NCBI RefSeq assembly: GCF_964355755.1
Contig: NC_092679.1
Location: 20,078,932 to 20,142,931 of the forward strand
Length of the DNA stretch: 64,000 bases
Source: Antedon mediterranea
Taxonomy: Eukaryota; Echinodermata; Crinoidea; Comatulida; Antedonidae
Reading direction: 5' to 3'
A program made the position numbers and the translations under genes. Shown here one piece after another: positions 47,512-58,656 of this stretch. How positions within the stretch are numbered: the first letter of the stretch is position 1; every line of letters begins with the position of its first letter. The notes beneath the pieces were generated by a model that was given only the letters and a program-made list of their open reading frames with translations, searched no databases and was not told the DNA's origin.

Positions 47512-49766
47512 CTAAATTTGGAATATAGTTTTGTTTTCCGCCTCATACGTTAAGTTAGTTTCCCCATTTAAGCTATTTGTGGTCCCTACTGTTGATTCTG
47601 GTAGCTCAATCTCCGTAACGCCTCCATTTTCGGGTGTGTCTCTGTTCTTTCTATTACCTCTAGATTCTCGTACTACGACCGCGTCGAAACGTTTACGATT
47701 CAGTTCGCGGCGTTGCATGAACAAGATGCGCATCCTCTTCAATTGCAGTACAATAGTTAGAATGTTCTTACACGTAAAAAACAGAAGCAGTTCGTTGATT
47801 ACTTTTTTGTAAAGCAGGAGATACAGTCGAACACCAAGAAACGGTCCGTCTTGTACAACAATGCTAACCAGTATTGCCCAGATCTCCGTCCCGCAACATT
47901 TAGCTACGGATTCTTTCTGTTTAATTAAGTTATTAATTGCGGAGTTTTTGACAGGATTCCTAGCTGTTTTCGTCAACGGCAATGTGAACTGAAAAAGGCT
48001 ACCGGTCCAGATAACAAGAATGGCGTATATAATAGTTTTATTGCACCGTATACCGTCCAAACGTAACCCCTCAGCTGCAAATTCAAGGATGTCTGCACCA
48101 CTACCAACGTAAACCAGAAGCAGCTGAGAGTGTTCGTTATTCGTCAGTTTTCCACGTGGAAGAATCCAACGTCCCATTATGAGTACAAATATCAATAGTT
48201 GTTGAAGAATCAACGACCAGTTTTCCCCTGTACCCTAAATCATGAAAGGAAAAAAAAATGATAATACTGTATTTCGATATTGTCCCCCACAAACATGAAA
48301 AATGAAGATTAATTAAATCAGATTTTGAATAGGTTATTTTGTAGTTTTAATCAAGTTAATCACTTCCGTATAAAAAAAACGGGGAAAAATGGTTAAATTC
48401 AACAAAAAATCCATTAGCTGGCAGCCAATTTGACATTTTTTTGCTTTAAATTACAGTTTTTTCAGGTAAATTCATTTTGTTCAATCCAAAGTGGATGACT
48501 ATTATGTGAGATTAAAATGGCATATTCAACAAAACAAATGTGGGACAATACATCTTTAATACACAAATTTATGATTTTCACATGATCAAAAATATTTACA
48601 AAAAAATGCCACACGAAACAAATCTGGTACACATTTAGTATTGTTTTAAAATATCGAATTAGAGGATAACAGATGATGTTAAGAAAAATAAGAACAGCTT
48701 AAGTAAGTACTTACTTCCAAACCAAGGACTAATATAAAGTCTATGGTTCTATTATCGACAGGTGGGTTCAATATTCCGCAATCATCGTCATCAGTCGTTC
48801 TGATTTCCAGACGACTATACAACACGTCCAATTCTAAGATCCATAAAACGGGAATAACCACAAGCAGGTAGCAGAGGACACAACTAAAAAACCTAAATGA
48901 ATTATTTTCAACCGGTTATTAACAATGTGTATTACCAGCAAGCCTTAAAGATGTATTGTCTCCCTAAAAAATAATGTTTACATTTTTTTTGTTGAATATT
49001 CCATTTTAATATCCCACAATAGTTATCCACTTTGACCAAAAATTGGATCTAAACAAAATTTATTTACTTGAATAAATGTAATATAAAGAAAAAATTGTAA
49101 AATTGGCTGCCAGCCAATGGATTTTTGGTTGAATTTAACCATTTATTATGTTATTTTATAAGTGAAAACATTTTTTCTTTTCTTACGGAAGTGATTAATT
49201 TTATTAGAACTACAAAATAATCTATTCAAAGTCTGATTGAATTAATCTTCATTTTTCATGTTTTGGGGGACAATACATCTTTAAATAACAGCAGTTTAGC
49301 GTCATAGCTAAAGCTTGGTTCCCACTAGCAACACAAGGACGTAAGCCGACGCACAGTGATTTGACCAATCACAAAGGATGGGTTATTTAAATTGGCGCTT
49401 GTCATTGGTCACTGCGTCATAATAGAAACCAAGCTTTAGAAACTACGTGATTGTGTTCTAGAGTAACTTATCCTAGGTTATGATGTTTATAATTAAAATA
49501 CTATACCATTTCCATTCCTTTCCTTTGCGAATAACAGCGACGAAAATAAACTCTACATACATAGCTCCCAACAGGAACATGAAAAACCAAATGTAAGGCT
49601 CCTCAACGAAAAACGCAACCTGGTATACACACATTGTTGCGTGAGCCGTGAAGATCAATCGAGCGAGTAGCCCTTGGCCAAATTGTCTAGATATAACGGT
49701 TTTTTTCAGCACTTTTCCTGAAATGGATCCCGCCATGTTTGTCTTCTTGTTGATTTTACCAACCAT
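47512..49766 (-). CDS. TMEM26-like protein A, 3 exons
   Basis: A multi-pass membrane protein of the TMEM26 family; its function is unknown beyond use of vertebrate TMEM26 as a beige-adipocyte surface marker. Exons (-): 49766-49507, 48892-48715, 48234-47512; about 386 aa (human 368), GT-AG, intron phases 2 and 0. Family landmarks: ARLIFTAHATMCVYQVAFFV with RKGKEWKW in exon 1; VVIPVLWILELDVLYSRLEI and DDDDCG in exon 2; GENWSLILQQLL, GRWILPRG, HSQLLLVYVGSGADILEF, YAILVIWTGS, CGTEIWAI, QDGPFLGVRLYLLLY and FFTCKNILTIVLQLKR in exon 3. The C-terminus is polar and probably cytosolic. A second Met (MAGS) lies 10 codons after the chosen start and is aligned with gene B's start, so translation could begin there. 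First of four tandem paralogues. Confidence 0.93.
48277..48559. repeat. MITE family 3 copy in TMEM26-A intron 2
   Basis: Bounded by 'atattgtcccccac' and the inverse 'tgggacaatacatcttta'. It contains 'catgaaaaatgaagatt' and 'taatcacttccgta'. It is inverted relative to the copy in intron 1. Confidence 0.85.
48945..49284. repeat. MITE family 3 copy in TMEM26-A intron 1
   Basis: Perfect-looking ends TTAAAGATGTATTGTC and its inverse at 49269-49284. The body is the reverse complement of the intron 2 copy. Confidence 0.85.
49310..49437. repeat. MITE family 2 copy in TMEM26-A intron 1
   Basis: Ends are 'aaagcttggttcccactag' and 'aatagaaaccaagcttta', with 'tgaccaatcacaaagg' and 'cttgtcattggtcact' inside. 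It lies 26 bp after a family 3 element. Confidence 0.85.
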
Positions 49767-51160
49767 GCCTAGTGGTAGATACTTCTATCTATTATTCTAC
49801 GAATAATAATTCCCGGCTAAGCACAACGAGAATTGAATAGATGTGTTTTATTTATACAATTCTTCAACTGTAATAATAGGCTAAAGCGTCGTCACAGTTG
49901 ATCAATGAACACTGAACGTCTATAGAGAGCTTTCGATTTGCGACTACCTATAGGAAGGAGAAAGACTTGCATAAACAGGATGTAATGGAAATTCTTCAAA
50001 AAAAAAACCCATCATCGAAACTGAGGAATCGAAATCACGTCCCAATAATAATTCGTGTGTGCGCACAATGAATGAAACATGTAAAATGACCTTAAAAAGG
50101 AACAACATTATTATAGCAATAATCATAATAATAATCCAGGATCCGGGTGTGCGCTAACATTAACAAATATAAACACTTTTTTCACTCTAGAACTAGAATA
50201 ACCATCATGCTTCCATTAATGAAAATGATATTTTCACACGTTCAATCAAATGACGTAATGTTAGTAAGAGCAATAATATCGTGACAATACAACGATTTTA
50301 TTGTTTTTATTTATTATTGGAATTTCAACAATATTATTGTTATCAATGACAGCATAATTGGTTATCCTATAGTTCTAGAATGAAAACCTTTCTTAATTTC
50401 TTTTGTTTTATGTAAACAAAAAAATGCATACTTATAGGCTATTTATCGTCGATCGTTATCGTCCTAATGTAAATGGGCCTTAATGTTTTATATACTTCCA
50501 TTGTACAGTATTAGCTATAAATGATGAATATGAGTTGGTTTTACAAGTCGGTCGGCATTAATTCTTCTCGGATTATTCTAAGATTTTTGCTGGTAGCGGT
50601 GTGTATAATTAATATACTAGGCCTATGTAGTTTGAATTTATTATCACTAGCATGAAAATAGCATAATAACATTGGCGAAGTGCCAATTAAGAGCAAACGA
50701 TGAGCCGAAAGTCCAACACAGAAGTGGATAGGCTACCTCTTGGTGGTAAAAATACAATCTATTTAGACACATGTCATATAAAACTGCATAATGCAATGAT
50801 ACATCATTGTAAGAAACAAACATTGAAACAATCATCTTGTAGTATATTGTATTATTATTTGCTAGTACATACTAAATATACATTATAATGAACAATTCAC
50901 AATGTTAGGAATGAATTTGTTGGTAACAAATAAGCCTAATCATAGTTTCATTTTCTTTTCTTTATGTCTTGTATACATGAGTATGCTGCTTCCATGCTTT
51001 TGTTTGTGTGTATGGCCGATGTCTGTCTTACACGACGATGTCAATATAGTTAAATTCGTCTGAATTATGGATAAAAGAAGACTGTTTAAAGCACTAGATG
51101 CAGGGGCTATCATAAGATAGTCAACGGTGCTGATTTCAAATGCCTAATGGGACCCTCAGC
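49767..51160. other. Intergenic DNA upstream of TMEM26-A
   Basis: No gene or recognised repeat seen apart from short AT-rich tracts. It should include the TMEM26-A promoter, which I cannot pinpoint. Confidence 0.5.
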
Positions 51161-51161
51161 A

Positions 51162-51274
51162 TATACAGCACCCGGTATTCTCAGATGGTCCACGCTCTAA
51201 CCAGGCCCAACGTTGCTTATAACTTCTGTGATCTGACGAGAACCGGTGTTTCAAAACGTTGTAAAGCCGTATAT
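51162..51274 (-). pseudogene. Decayed 5S rRNA copy (5S pseudogene or SINE3 head)
   Basis: On the minus strand the segment reads in 5S order: an eroded 'acggcttt' start, then CACCGGTTCTCGTCAGATCA, 'agaagttataagcaacgt', GGGCCTGGTTAGAGCGTGG and 'gaataccgggtgctgta'. These match the conserved 5S helices and internal promoter region, with scattered substitutions and small indels. It is about full length but too damaged to be a working gene. The 3' flank is not T-rich. It could be a dispersed pseudogene or a 5S-headed SINE. Confidence 0.85.
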
Positions 51275-51796
51275 GATATGTATAATGTGCCCACAATTTG
51301 AAGGACGTATGCCCGTTAAAATAATTAATTTTAGTCGTTAATATTACATAAATATTACTTTTAATTGTAGCATTTTTGTGATGTCAACATACTTATTTAA
51401 ACATTTTCAACTTTAAATCCTCTTTTGAATCTCTATTTAGGGCCTACCAAATTTAAATCCTAACAAGAATACATTTGCTTTGTACGTGTACCGGTACAAT
51501 ATTTCTTAAACCCTTTCAACCTTATTACCTTATTTACATAGCGTAAGAACATTTCTAGGCCCATTTCTCAGGCCTAGGTGCAAGTTTTTGGGACAATAAA
51601 ATATTTAACTTCATGAACTTTAAAACGTCAAATTAACCTAGAATATTTAGTAAATTTCAATAATTATTTATTTATTATTATTTATATGATCATAATTATT
51701 CTTGATTCATTGCAAAAGGTGATAAAATAGCTAAAAAACTAAATCTTGTTTTGTACGGTCCTATACGAATATATAATGAACACGCTTTACTAATAA

Positions 51797-51833
51797 CTAG
51801 ATGGCACGCTCGCTTCGCTCGCGTACCATCTAG
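51797..51833. repeat. 37-bp hairpin with 13-bp stem
   Basis: CTAGATGG(C)ACGC pairs with GCGTACCATCTAG across a 'tcgcttcgctc' loop, with one mismatch in the stem. It stands out by GC content in AT-rich intergenic DNA. Confidence 0.7.
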
Positions 51834-51989
51834 GTCGTGCCCACATATGGTTCTCGAATACATAGTAATTTCAGCGTAAAAAAACTGGCGATTTCAAAAT
51901 GTAGGCCTACGTACCGCATGACTATAAAACATTTATTTATGTATTTATGTAGTCAACCAAAATTAGCACCGTGCGAATTACTTCCAAAA

Positions 51990-52370
51990 GAGAAACTTCT
52001 CACAAAATGAGTCCAAATGTTTCATTTGGACTCATTTAAACAAACCCAATTTGTATTTTGTATCTAACATTATTGAGGGTTGGGTTTTTTTTTTAATAGG
52101 CCTATAAATAACATAACACTAAATAGAGTAAAACATTTCCGATTTAATAACTGTTAAAATTGTCACTGTCATAGTCGATTGAAATAGTAAAGTACATGTA
52201 ACGATACACCACCACGACGTTTATATTTTTTTGTAATTATTAATCAATACAAACGTTGAGAAGCAACTGTCAGTAATAAAGTATTATATTATTATTATAC
52301 CATCGAGTAGAAATTCTAGAAATAAACCGAGATTTACCGAATTTTGCCCTTACGTAAATTTATATATAGA
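51990..52370 (-). repeat. Interspersed repeat, internally deleted copy
   Basis: Reverse complement of parts of 30089-31060, lacking its middle 580 bp. A local inverted pair 'gagtccaaatg' / 'catttggactc' sits at the edge. Confidence 0.65.
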
Positions 52371-52991
52371 TTAGGAGGAGTCAGCAGCTCAAATGCTGAC
52401 ATATATATTTTTGGTTCCTCATTTACCCGAAAATCGCCCAAAACATGTTTAAACGCATACGACAGATGACAATATTCTTTCTTCTTATGTTCTGTCGTTT
52501 AATTTGTAAATGGACATTCACCAGTGTAAACTGCGTAAAAGTAACGAGCAAATAATGTATAAGCAATAAGTTTTCAATGCAGAGTAAACAGGGATGCTGC
52601 AGAGAAAAATAACCTTTATCGCCCTGTTAGATCTAATTATAAAGTTTAAATGAAACCAGTAATGGGTGACATCCAGATACATTCTCTTCATTATGTGCTA
52701 TAACAATCATGGACATTTGTCCTTAAGCTCTGTCCATGGTTTTCTTGGAATTTTCTTAATGCATGCGATTCATTTTTTAAAATGTTTTATAAGAGTTGGT
52801 GTCAGTTTAATTCGAAATGGTAGCATAAATCAAAGTCGATGTGTCAAAATTTAGTGCTTTTAGGAAGAAAACATTATATAAAAACCGCCCTCCCTCCCCT
52901 GAAATTGATTAATAGGTTGACGTTTAACAAGTATCCTTGGCCTATACTATATACATAACTTTCATCCTATAGGATCTGATTCATGTATACG

Positions 52992-54494
52992 CTATATGAT
53001 TTTGACCATGTAGCCTATAACAACTTTATCAACAATTTTATTGAGTCTTTTGTTTAATAAGATCCGGATCCTTTTCAGTTGCAGTACGATGGTTATGATA
53101 TTCTTACACGTGAAAAATATAAGGAACTCATTGGCGACTTGTTTATAAAATAGAAGGTAAAGCCGAACACCAAGAAACGGTCCGTCTTGAAACAACATGA
53201 TAACCAATATTGCCCATATCTCCGTCCCCCAGAATTTATCTACACATATCCTACACAGTTTAGGCCTATATTTAGCACAAGCGAATTCACCATTGTGCTC
53301 CTCTGCTGGGGCTGACGTCCTTGTTAAAGGCATAGTAAATTGTAAAAGACCACATGTCCAGATAACAAGAATGGCGTATATGGTTGATGTATTGCACTGT
53401 ATCTCGTCCAATCGTAATCCTTCAACTGAAAATTCTAAGAGGTCTGCACCACTACCGACGTACACCAAAAGGAGCTGAGAGTGTTCGTTATTCGTCATTT
53501 CTCCACGAGGAAGAATCCAATGGCCCACAATAAGTACAATTATTAATAGTTGCTGAAGTATCAACGACCAGTTTTCTCCGTTATTCTAAAACGTTAAAAG
53601 AACGGTAAAAGTATTTCATGCGAATTTTTTTTTTCTATACGTTCTAAAATTAATATCAAAAAGACAAGAAACAAGGCGAACGAATAAACAACATCGGCAA
53701 TATTACAAAAAGCACAAATAAAAAATCTAAAAATAGTGAAGTTAGGCAGAAAATATCAAATTATAAGCGCCTAATATGCCTATAAGAAATACTAATTTGT
53801 CACTATCGTTAGATCACAGATGTCTTACCTGTCATGATTAAAAACGTTCATCTGGTTTTAAATACACATGCGTTAGTAGTTCCTTTTTTAAAAAGTAGTT
53901 GCTTTTTAAGAAACTTATACCACATCAATAATTAAGAAACATATCTTACTTCTAAGCCAAATACTGCAATAAAGGCTATGGTTTTATTATCGACAGATTC
54001 ATCGTCCACTAACCCGCAATCATCGTCATCGCTCAATCTTATCGCCAGACGACTTTCTAAGAAATTCAATTCTAAGATCCATAAAACAGGAATAATGATG
54101 AGTAAATGACAGAGAACAGTAATAGAATACCTATAAAAGAAATTATAACTCAATTTTTAACAAATTGTATATTTATTTTTATCTTTCAAACTTTTAAACG
54201 CAATTTATTTTAAATCTATAGTATTTGTTTGATGTTAGGCTAAAAATTAAATAATTATATACTATACCAATTCCATTCTTTTCTTTGGAGAATGACAACG
54301 AAGAACTCAATGTACAGAACCACCAAAAGGAACATGAAAAACCAAATATAAGGCTGCTCAACGAAAAACGCAACCTTGCTAACACAAAGGGTTGCGTGAG
54401 CCGTGAACAGTAATCGAACGAATATTCCTCTAAAAACCGAAAGTGATCCTTCCGTGGTTTTCCTCGGCGATGTTTCTGAGTTTGATCCTGCCAT
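52992..54494 (-). CDS. TMEM26-like protein B, 3 exons, short C-terminus
   Basis: Second paralogue. Exons (-): 54494-54268, 54130-53950, 53585-52992; about 333 aa, GT-AG, intron phases 2 and 0. It shares with A the start MAGS, FTAHATLCVSKVAFFVEQPY, IPVLWILELNFLESRLAIR, DDDDCG, GENWSLILQQLL, GHWILPRGEMTNNEHSQLLL, FWGTEIWAI and QDGPFLGVRLYLLFY, so A and B are the closer pair. It differs by a Cys-containing insert before FWGTEIWAI (EFACAKYRPKLCRICVD) and by ending soon after the last hydrophobic segment (KRLNKIVDKVVIGYMVKII), without the polar tail of the others. It could be a shortened but working copy; no frame break is seen. Confidence 0.92.
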
Positions 54495-55416
54495 GGTGAA
54501 GTTTGCGAAATAACTCGACAGATCGAATCATTGCGTTAAGTAGGCATGGACCATAATCTCCCATTATCCACCGTTGACTATACTATTATATTTCAAATGA
54601 AGATTTCCGAGTATTTCTGAACGGCATTGGATTATTAACATACCGGGTATTGAATCTACGGAACAATAGTATACTGTAATAGGTACGGGACAAGATGCTT
54701 TAGCTACCTTGTCACAATTGAAACAGAAAGTTTAAATTTGTATCCGGATTTTTACATAATAAGGTAAAAGAAAACCTGTTTTACCATTGTTGTTTGTCTT
54801 CATACAAAATAAATCGGAGAAAAAAGTATTAGTTTTGTTAAAAGAAATTAATAGCAATTGCTGGAGAATATTTAATTTAAGTTAGTATAGGTTATTCGAT
54901 ATTTTAGCGCCTGCAACGTTTAACAACGATTTTATCTTAAATAGTATATTAGGGTTTCAAGTTCATTGTTTCACACTATACAATATACAATATAATATAC
55001 AGAACATAAGTCAATAAATAAATTGTGTTTATTGTTATATTTAGACGTTCTATTCTGCGTGTTAATTGGTTATAAATTATCAGCTCAATTTCGTTTAATA
55101 ATATCGTTTGCGCAAGGCCGTGAAAACATTTATACATTGACTACCGGTATAGCTAGGGATAGATCTCTTCTCTCTTCTAAAGTTTACCATGACAGCCCTT
55201 GGATACATTACATTAATAGAATTACATTTTTTGTAACAATTCAAGCCGCTCTTTCTTTCTAAAATAATAATTGTAATAAGAGTGTAACAACATAATTTTT
55301 TATATACAAATTACAACTAGCTGACATTTTGAAACATAATAAAATAAATAAAAATGATTACAGAGAAAATACATGTAACCTTGTGATTCAAATACTTTAT
55401 ACTCATATTAATATAA
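54495..55416. other. Intergenic DNA between TMEM26-B and TMEM26-C
   Basis: AT-rich, no gene. It should hold the promoter of gene B and the 3' UTR of gene C. No recognised repeat. Confidence 0.5.
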
Positions 55417-57388
55417 TTATTTGTGTTCATCCATGGAAATACAACTTAATTCATTTTGGCTTTTCGATTCAACTTCATTTTTATTCTCGCCATTACCACT
55501 TTCTACATCCTTTTCTTCCGGCTTTAGTATTTTACACACATCATCCTCCTCCATTTTTTGTTGACTAACATCGCTCATGTTATGCTGTTTTCCTTTTTGC
55601 ACATGCGTATTTCTAAAACTTAATAACCAGTTATTCGCAATATTGCTGCGTCGGAATCTTAGATGTTGAATTCTTTCCTTCAATATCACGCGGAAACGAT
55701 TTCCTTGAAGTAGAATGGTTAAAACATTTTTACAGGCGAAAAAGATAAGAAGTTCATTTACTACATTTTTACCGATTAACAGATACATTCGAATGACAAG
55801 AAACGGTGCGTCTTGTGTCATTACATTAACAATTATCGACCAGACCTCCGTCGCACAGCAAGTAGCCATACCATTCCGTAGTTTTTGGATGCCGCCTGCT
55901 GCTAATTTCGGCAGTCTCTGCGTGTTCGCCTTTGCTGTCATAGGCAGTGTAAAGTGCACCAAGCTAATTGTCCAAATTGTTAATATCACATATATTATAG
56001 TTATATCGTATTCAATTTCATCCAGTCGTAGTCCTTCAGATGCGAACTCTAAGATGTCTGCGCCGCTGCCGATGTACACTAGAAGAAGTTGTGAAAGTTG
56101 GTCACCAGTTAGGTTGCCACGGGGAAGAATCCAACGACCAATTATAAGGACAAATATTAGTAACTGCTGAAGAATTAATGACCAGCTATCTGCTGTACTC
56201 TATAAAAACAAGAACATAGCTTATGAAATTATAATCTATTTTGTAATTTATCGAATTTCCTAGCAAGCAACCAATGTGGTGATTAAGAGATAAGTTAAGT
56301 GTGGCGATTGTCACCAACATAGTACAGTAGAACAATATATTATATCATACCAAGAACTTATGAGGAAATCGGTCTATTATTGCTTCCTACAACGAATTAA
56401 AATAAACCCTTTAGTGCCAATCTCCAAATGACATTTTTTGTAAAGTCGCAGCTTGTAAATAAAATGGAAAGAGCTTTTGTTTGTCGCCTAAATAAATTTA
56501 AACAAAGTTTAATTTTATTTATTCTTTTTTATGTCTTTAAGCACATGTCGCCAAGGATTACCAATAGTAGGCCTAAATTAATTAATTAATTAATTCTGAT
56601 ATCCTATCAGATAGGTGGTATTCCTCCTGATACAGAGGATTATTGAAAACAAATATATTGTTATGTACTGTTCCATAGATATGAATTTCGAAAAATCCTC
56701 CAGAAATGGATTGAAATGAATTACATACAGGCAATTCTAACCAGAAGTCTACAGTGTTGTTTGTAGGCATCTCTGATATTCCACAATCTTTATCGTCATT
56801 CGTTTTCACTTCTGCAAGTCTGGTGTCCAGAACGTACTTTTCAAGGATCCAGATAGAGGGGATAACAACCGTTAGGTAACATAGAATACAAGCAAAAAAC
56901 CTGAGAGAAAGAAATGTTATAACGGTTGTTAATCGATGAGTTAAGCTCTGTCTACACTATCATAAAAAAAAGGTTTGATGTGCCCAAATATGGTAATAAG
57001 CTTAAATATGGTATTGAAATGACATCATCATGTCTATATATGGTCACATTACATTTTACTTGTCACATAAAGTACAGGATATTTTGCTAAATCAGTTCAT
57101 ATATAGTAGGCCTAATAAGAATATAATATATATAATAATACGACATATATCAAAAACTTACCATTTCCATTCTTTTCCTTTGCGATATAAAACGACAATA
57201 ATAAACTCAATATACATAGCGACAAGTAAAAATAACAAAAACCAAAGATTGGAATTCTTTACAAAAAACGTTGCCTGATATACACACAATGTAGCGTGAG
57301 CCGTAAACAGGCTTCTAGCCAGAAAGGATCGCCCAAATTTGATCGAACGTAACACCGCCCATACTGAATGTGTGTCGTTAGCCGGCAT
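55417..57388 (-). CDS. TMEM26-like protein C, 3 exons
   Basis: Third paralogue. Exons (-): 57388-57162, 56900-56729, 56199-55417; about 393 aa, GT-AG, intron phases 2 and 0. Landmarks: ARSLFTAHATLCVYQATFFV and RKGKEWKW; VIPSIWILEKYVLDTRLAEV with DDKDCG; WSLILQQLL, GRWILPRGNLTGDQLSQLLL, YIGSGADILEFASEGLRLDE, CCATEVWSIIV, QDAPFLVIRMYLL and FFACKNVLTILLQGNRFR. The C-terminal 90 residues are strongly charged (KMEEDDVCKILKPEEKDVES) and probably disordered. It is closest to gene D, especially at nucleotide level in the first half of exon 3. Confidence 0.93.
56942..57072. repeat. MITE family 1 copy in TMEM26-C intron 1
   Basis: Starts 'taagctctgtctacactatc' and contains 'gatgtgcccaaatatgg' and 'gacatcatcatgtctatat'. 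The right end is eroded. Confidence 0.8.
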
Positions 57389-58656
57389 GATGAGAGTTTA
57401 CAAAAAGACGACACTCGGCCTAAACAAAATTAAGCTGACTTGAAGAGTACTGCTGGCACTATTTCGGTAAAATTCGGGTATTATCAGACTACTTCGGTAA
57501 AAATGTTTTGCTCGCAAAAAAATAATGTGTTATCAGGTGTATAAGAAAGGCACGTTACACAATAGCTGAATATTCAACTGTGAATAAGAAATATAACCAA
57601 CAACCACAGGTTTAAAACTAAATTAAAATATTATATTGTATTACAATCAGTTTTAGCACACAAATAAGCGGAACAATTAAATAACTTAAATGGTATCCAA
57701 AGTTTACATTAGTGGCTTCATCTTCATCGTGACAAACTGCAACTATTTCCTTAATGGTCATTTAACACAATAAATGACAGTTATTACTCAATGAATAGTG
57801 CCTCTATTCTGAGAAGAAAGATAGAGAATACATTCTCTATCTGTATAAAATCGTACAAGGGGTACAGGGAAATATATTATATTACAATAAGTTTTACTAG
57901 CTACATGCAGTTTCATGTCAAGCTACACGATACACAATTACTTCCTTAGTGGTCAATGATCGATGACACATAATATTCACTTCATAAAAAAATGAATAAT
58001 GCCTTTATTCCTGAGAATAAAGTTACGATCGTACAAGAAATATTCGAAAGAATAAATAATTACGCAAATATGTCATATAATAACATTAATAATAATAATG
58101 TGCAAAAACATATAGGCCTTCTTAAGATGAGAAGATACTATAGGAGACTTAAGTCAAGTTTGCCACTGTACTGTTTGGAGCAGTGTGGCCAGCGATGAAA
58201 ACGTATTTGAATATGTTGTATGTATAACACAAATGAGAAAAAAAAAAGGTTATCGTTTTTTTGGCAAAATTATGATTTGGTTACAATTATGCTAGATTTT
58301 GTCGAAATAATGTATGAATAATAATTCTAGAAAAATCCTTTTATCAGAATTATGCCAGATTATTACTAAAATTATTCCTAGCATAAATGGTAGATGCCAG
58401 ATTGGTCAAAATTATGCTAGAAGTATGTTAGATTTGGCCACTATGGTTTAGAGATCATGGCTGTTACGTTCCTATACTGGATCACATGACTACAGTAAGT
58501 AACGTGATACTCAGATTGATAGTCTGCAAAATGAACAACCTTTCCAGTGGCAGTGGTGGCAAACAAAATATTGCTAGTGTACCCTAAATATAAACATTTA
58601 TTGCATTGGATAACTTATTCTTAAATAAACAATAGTATTTCTTATGTATTTTCGTT
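57389..58656. other. Intergenic DNA between TMEM26-C and TMEM26-D
   Basis: No gene seen. A short local array at about 58260-58440 repeats 'aaaattatg(c)(c)agatt'-like words (for example 'aattatgctagatttt', 'gaattatgccagatta', 'aattatgctagaag'). Confidence 0.5.

Noticed and set aside
47531-47812. Plus-strand open frame
   Set aside because: It is antisense to TMEM26-A exon 3; similar shadows oppose exon 3 of genes B, C and D.
51162-51274. Functional 5S rRNA gene
   Set aside because: There are several substitutions and indels in conserved helices and no T-rich terminator at the 3' end.
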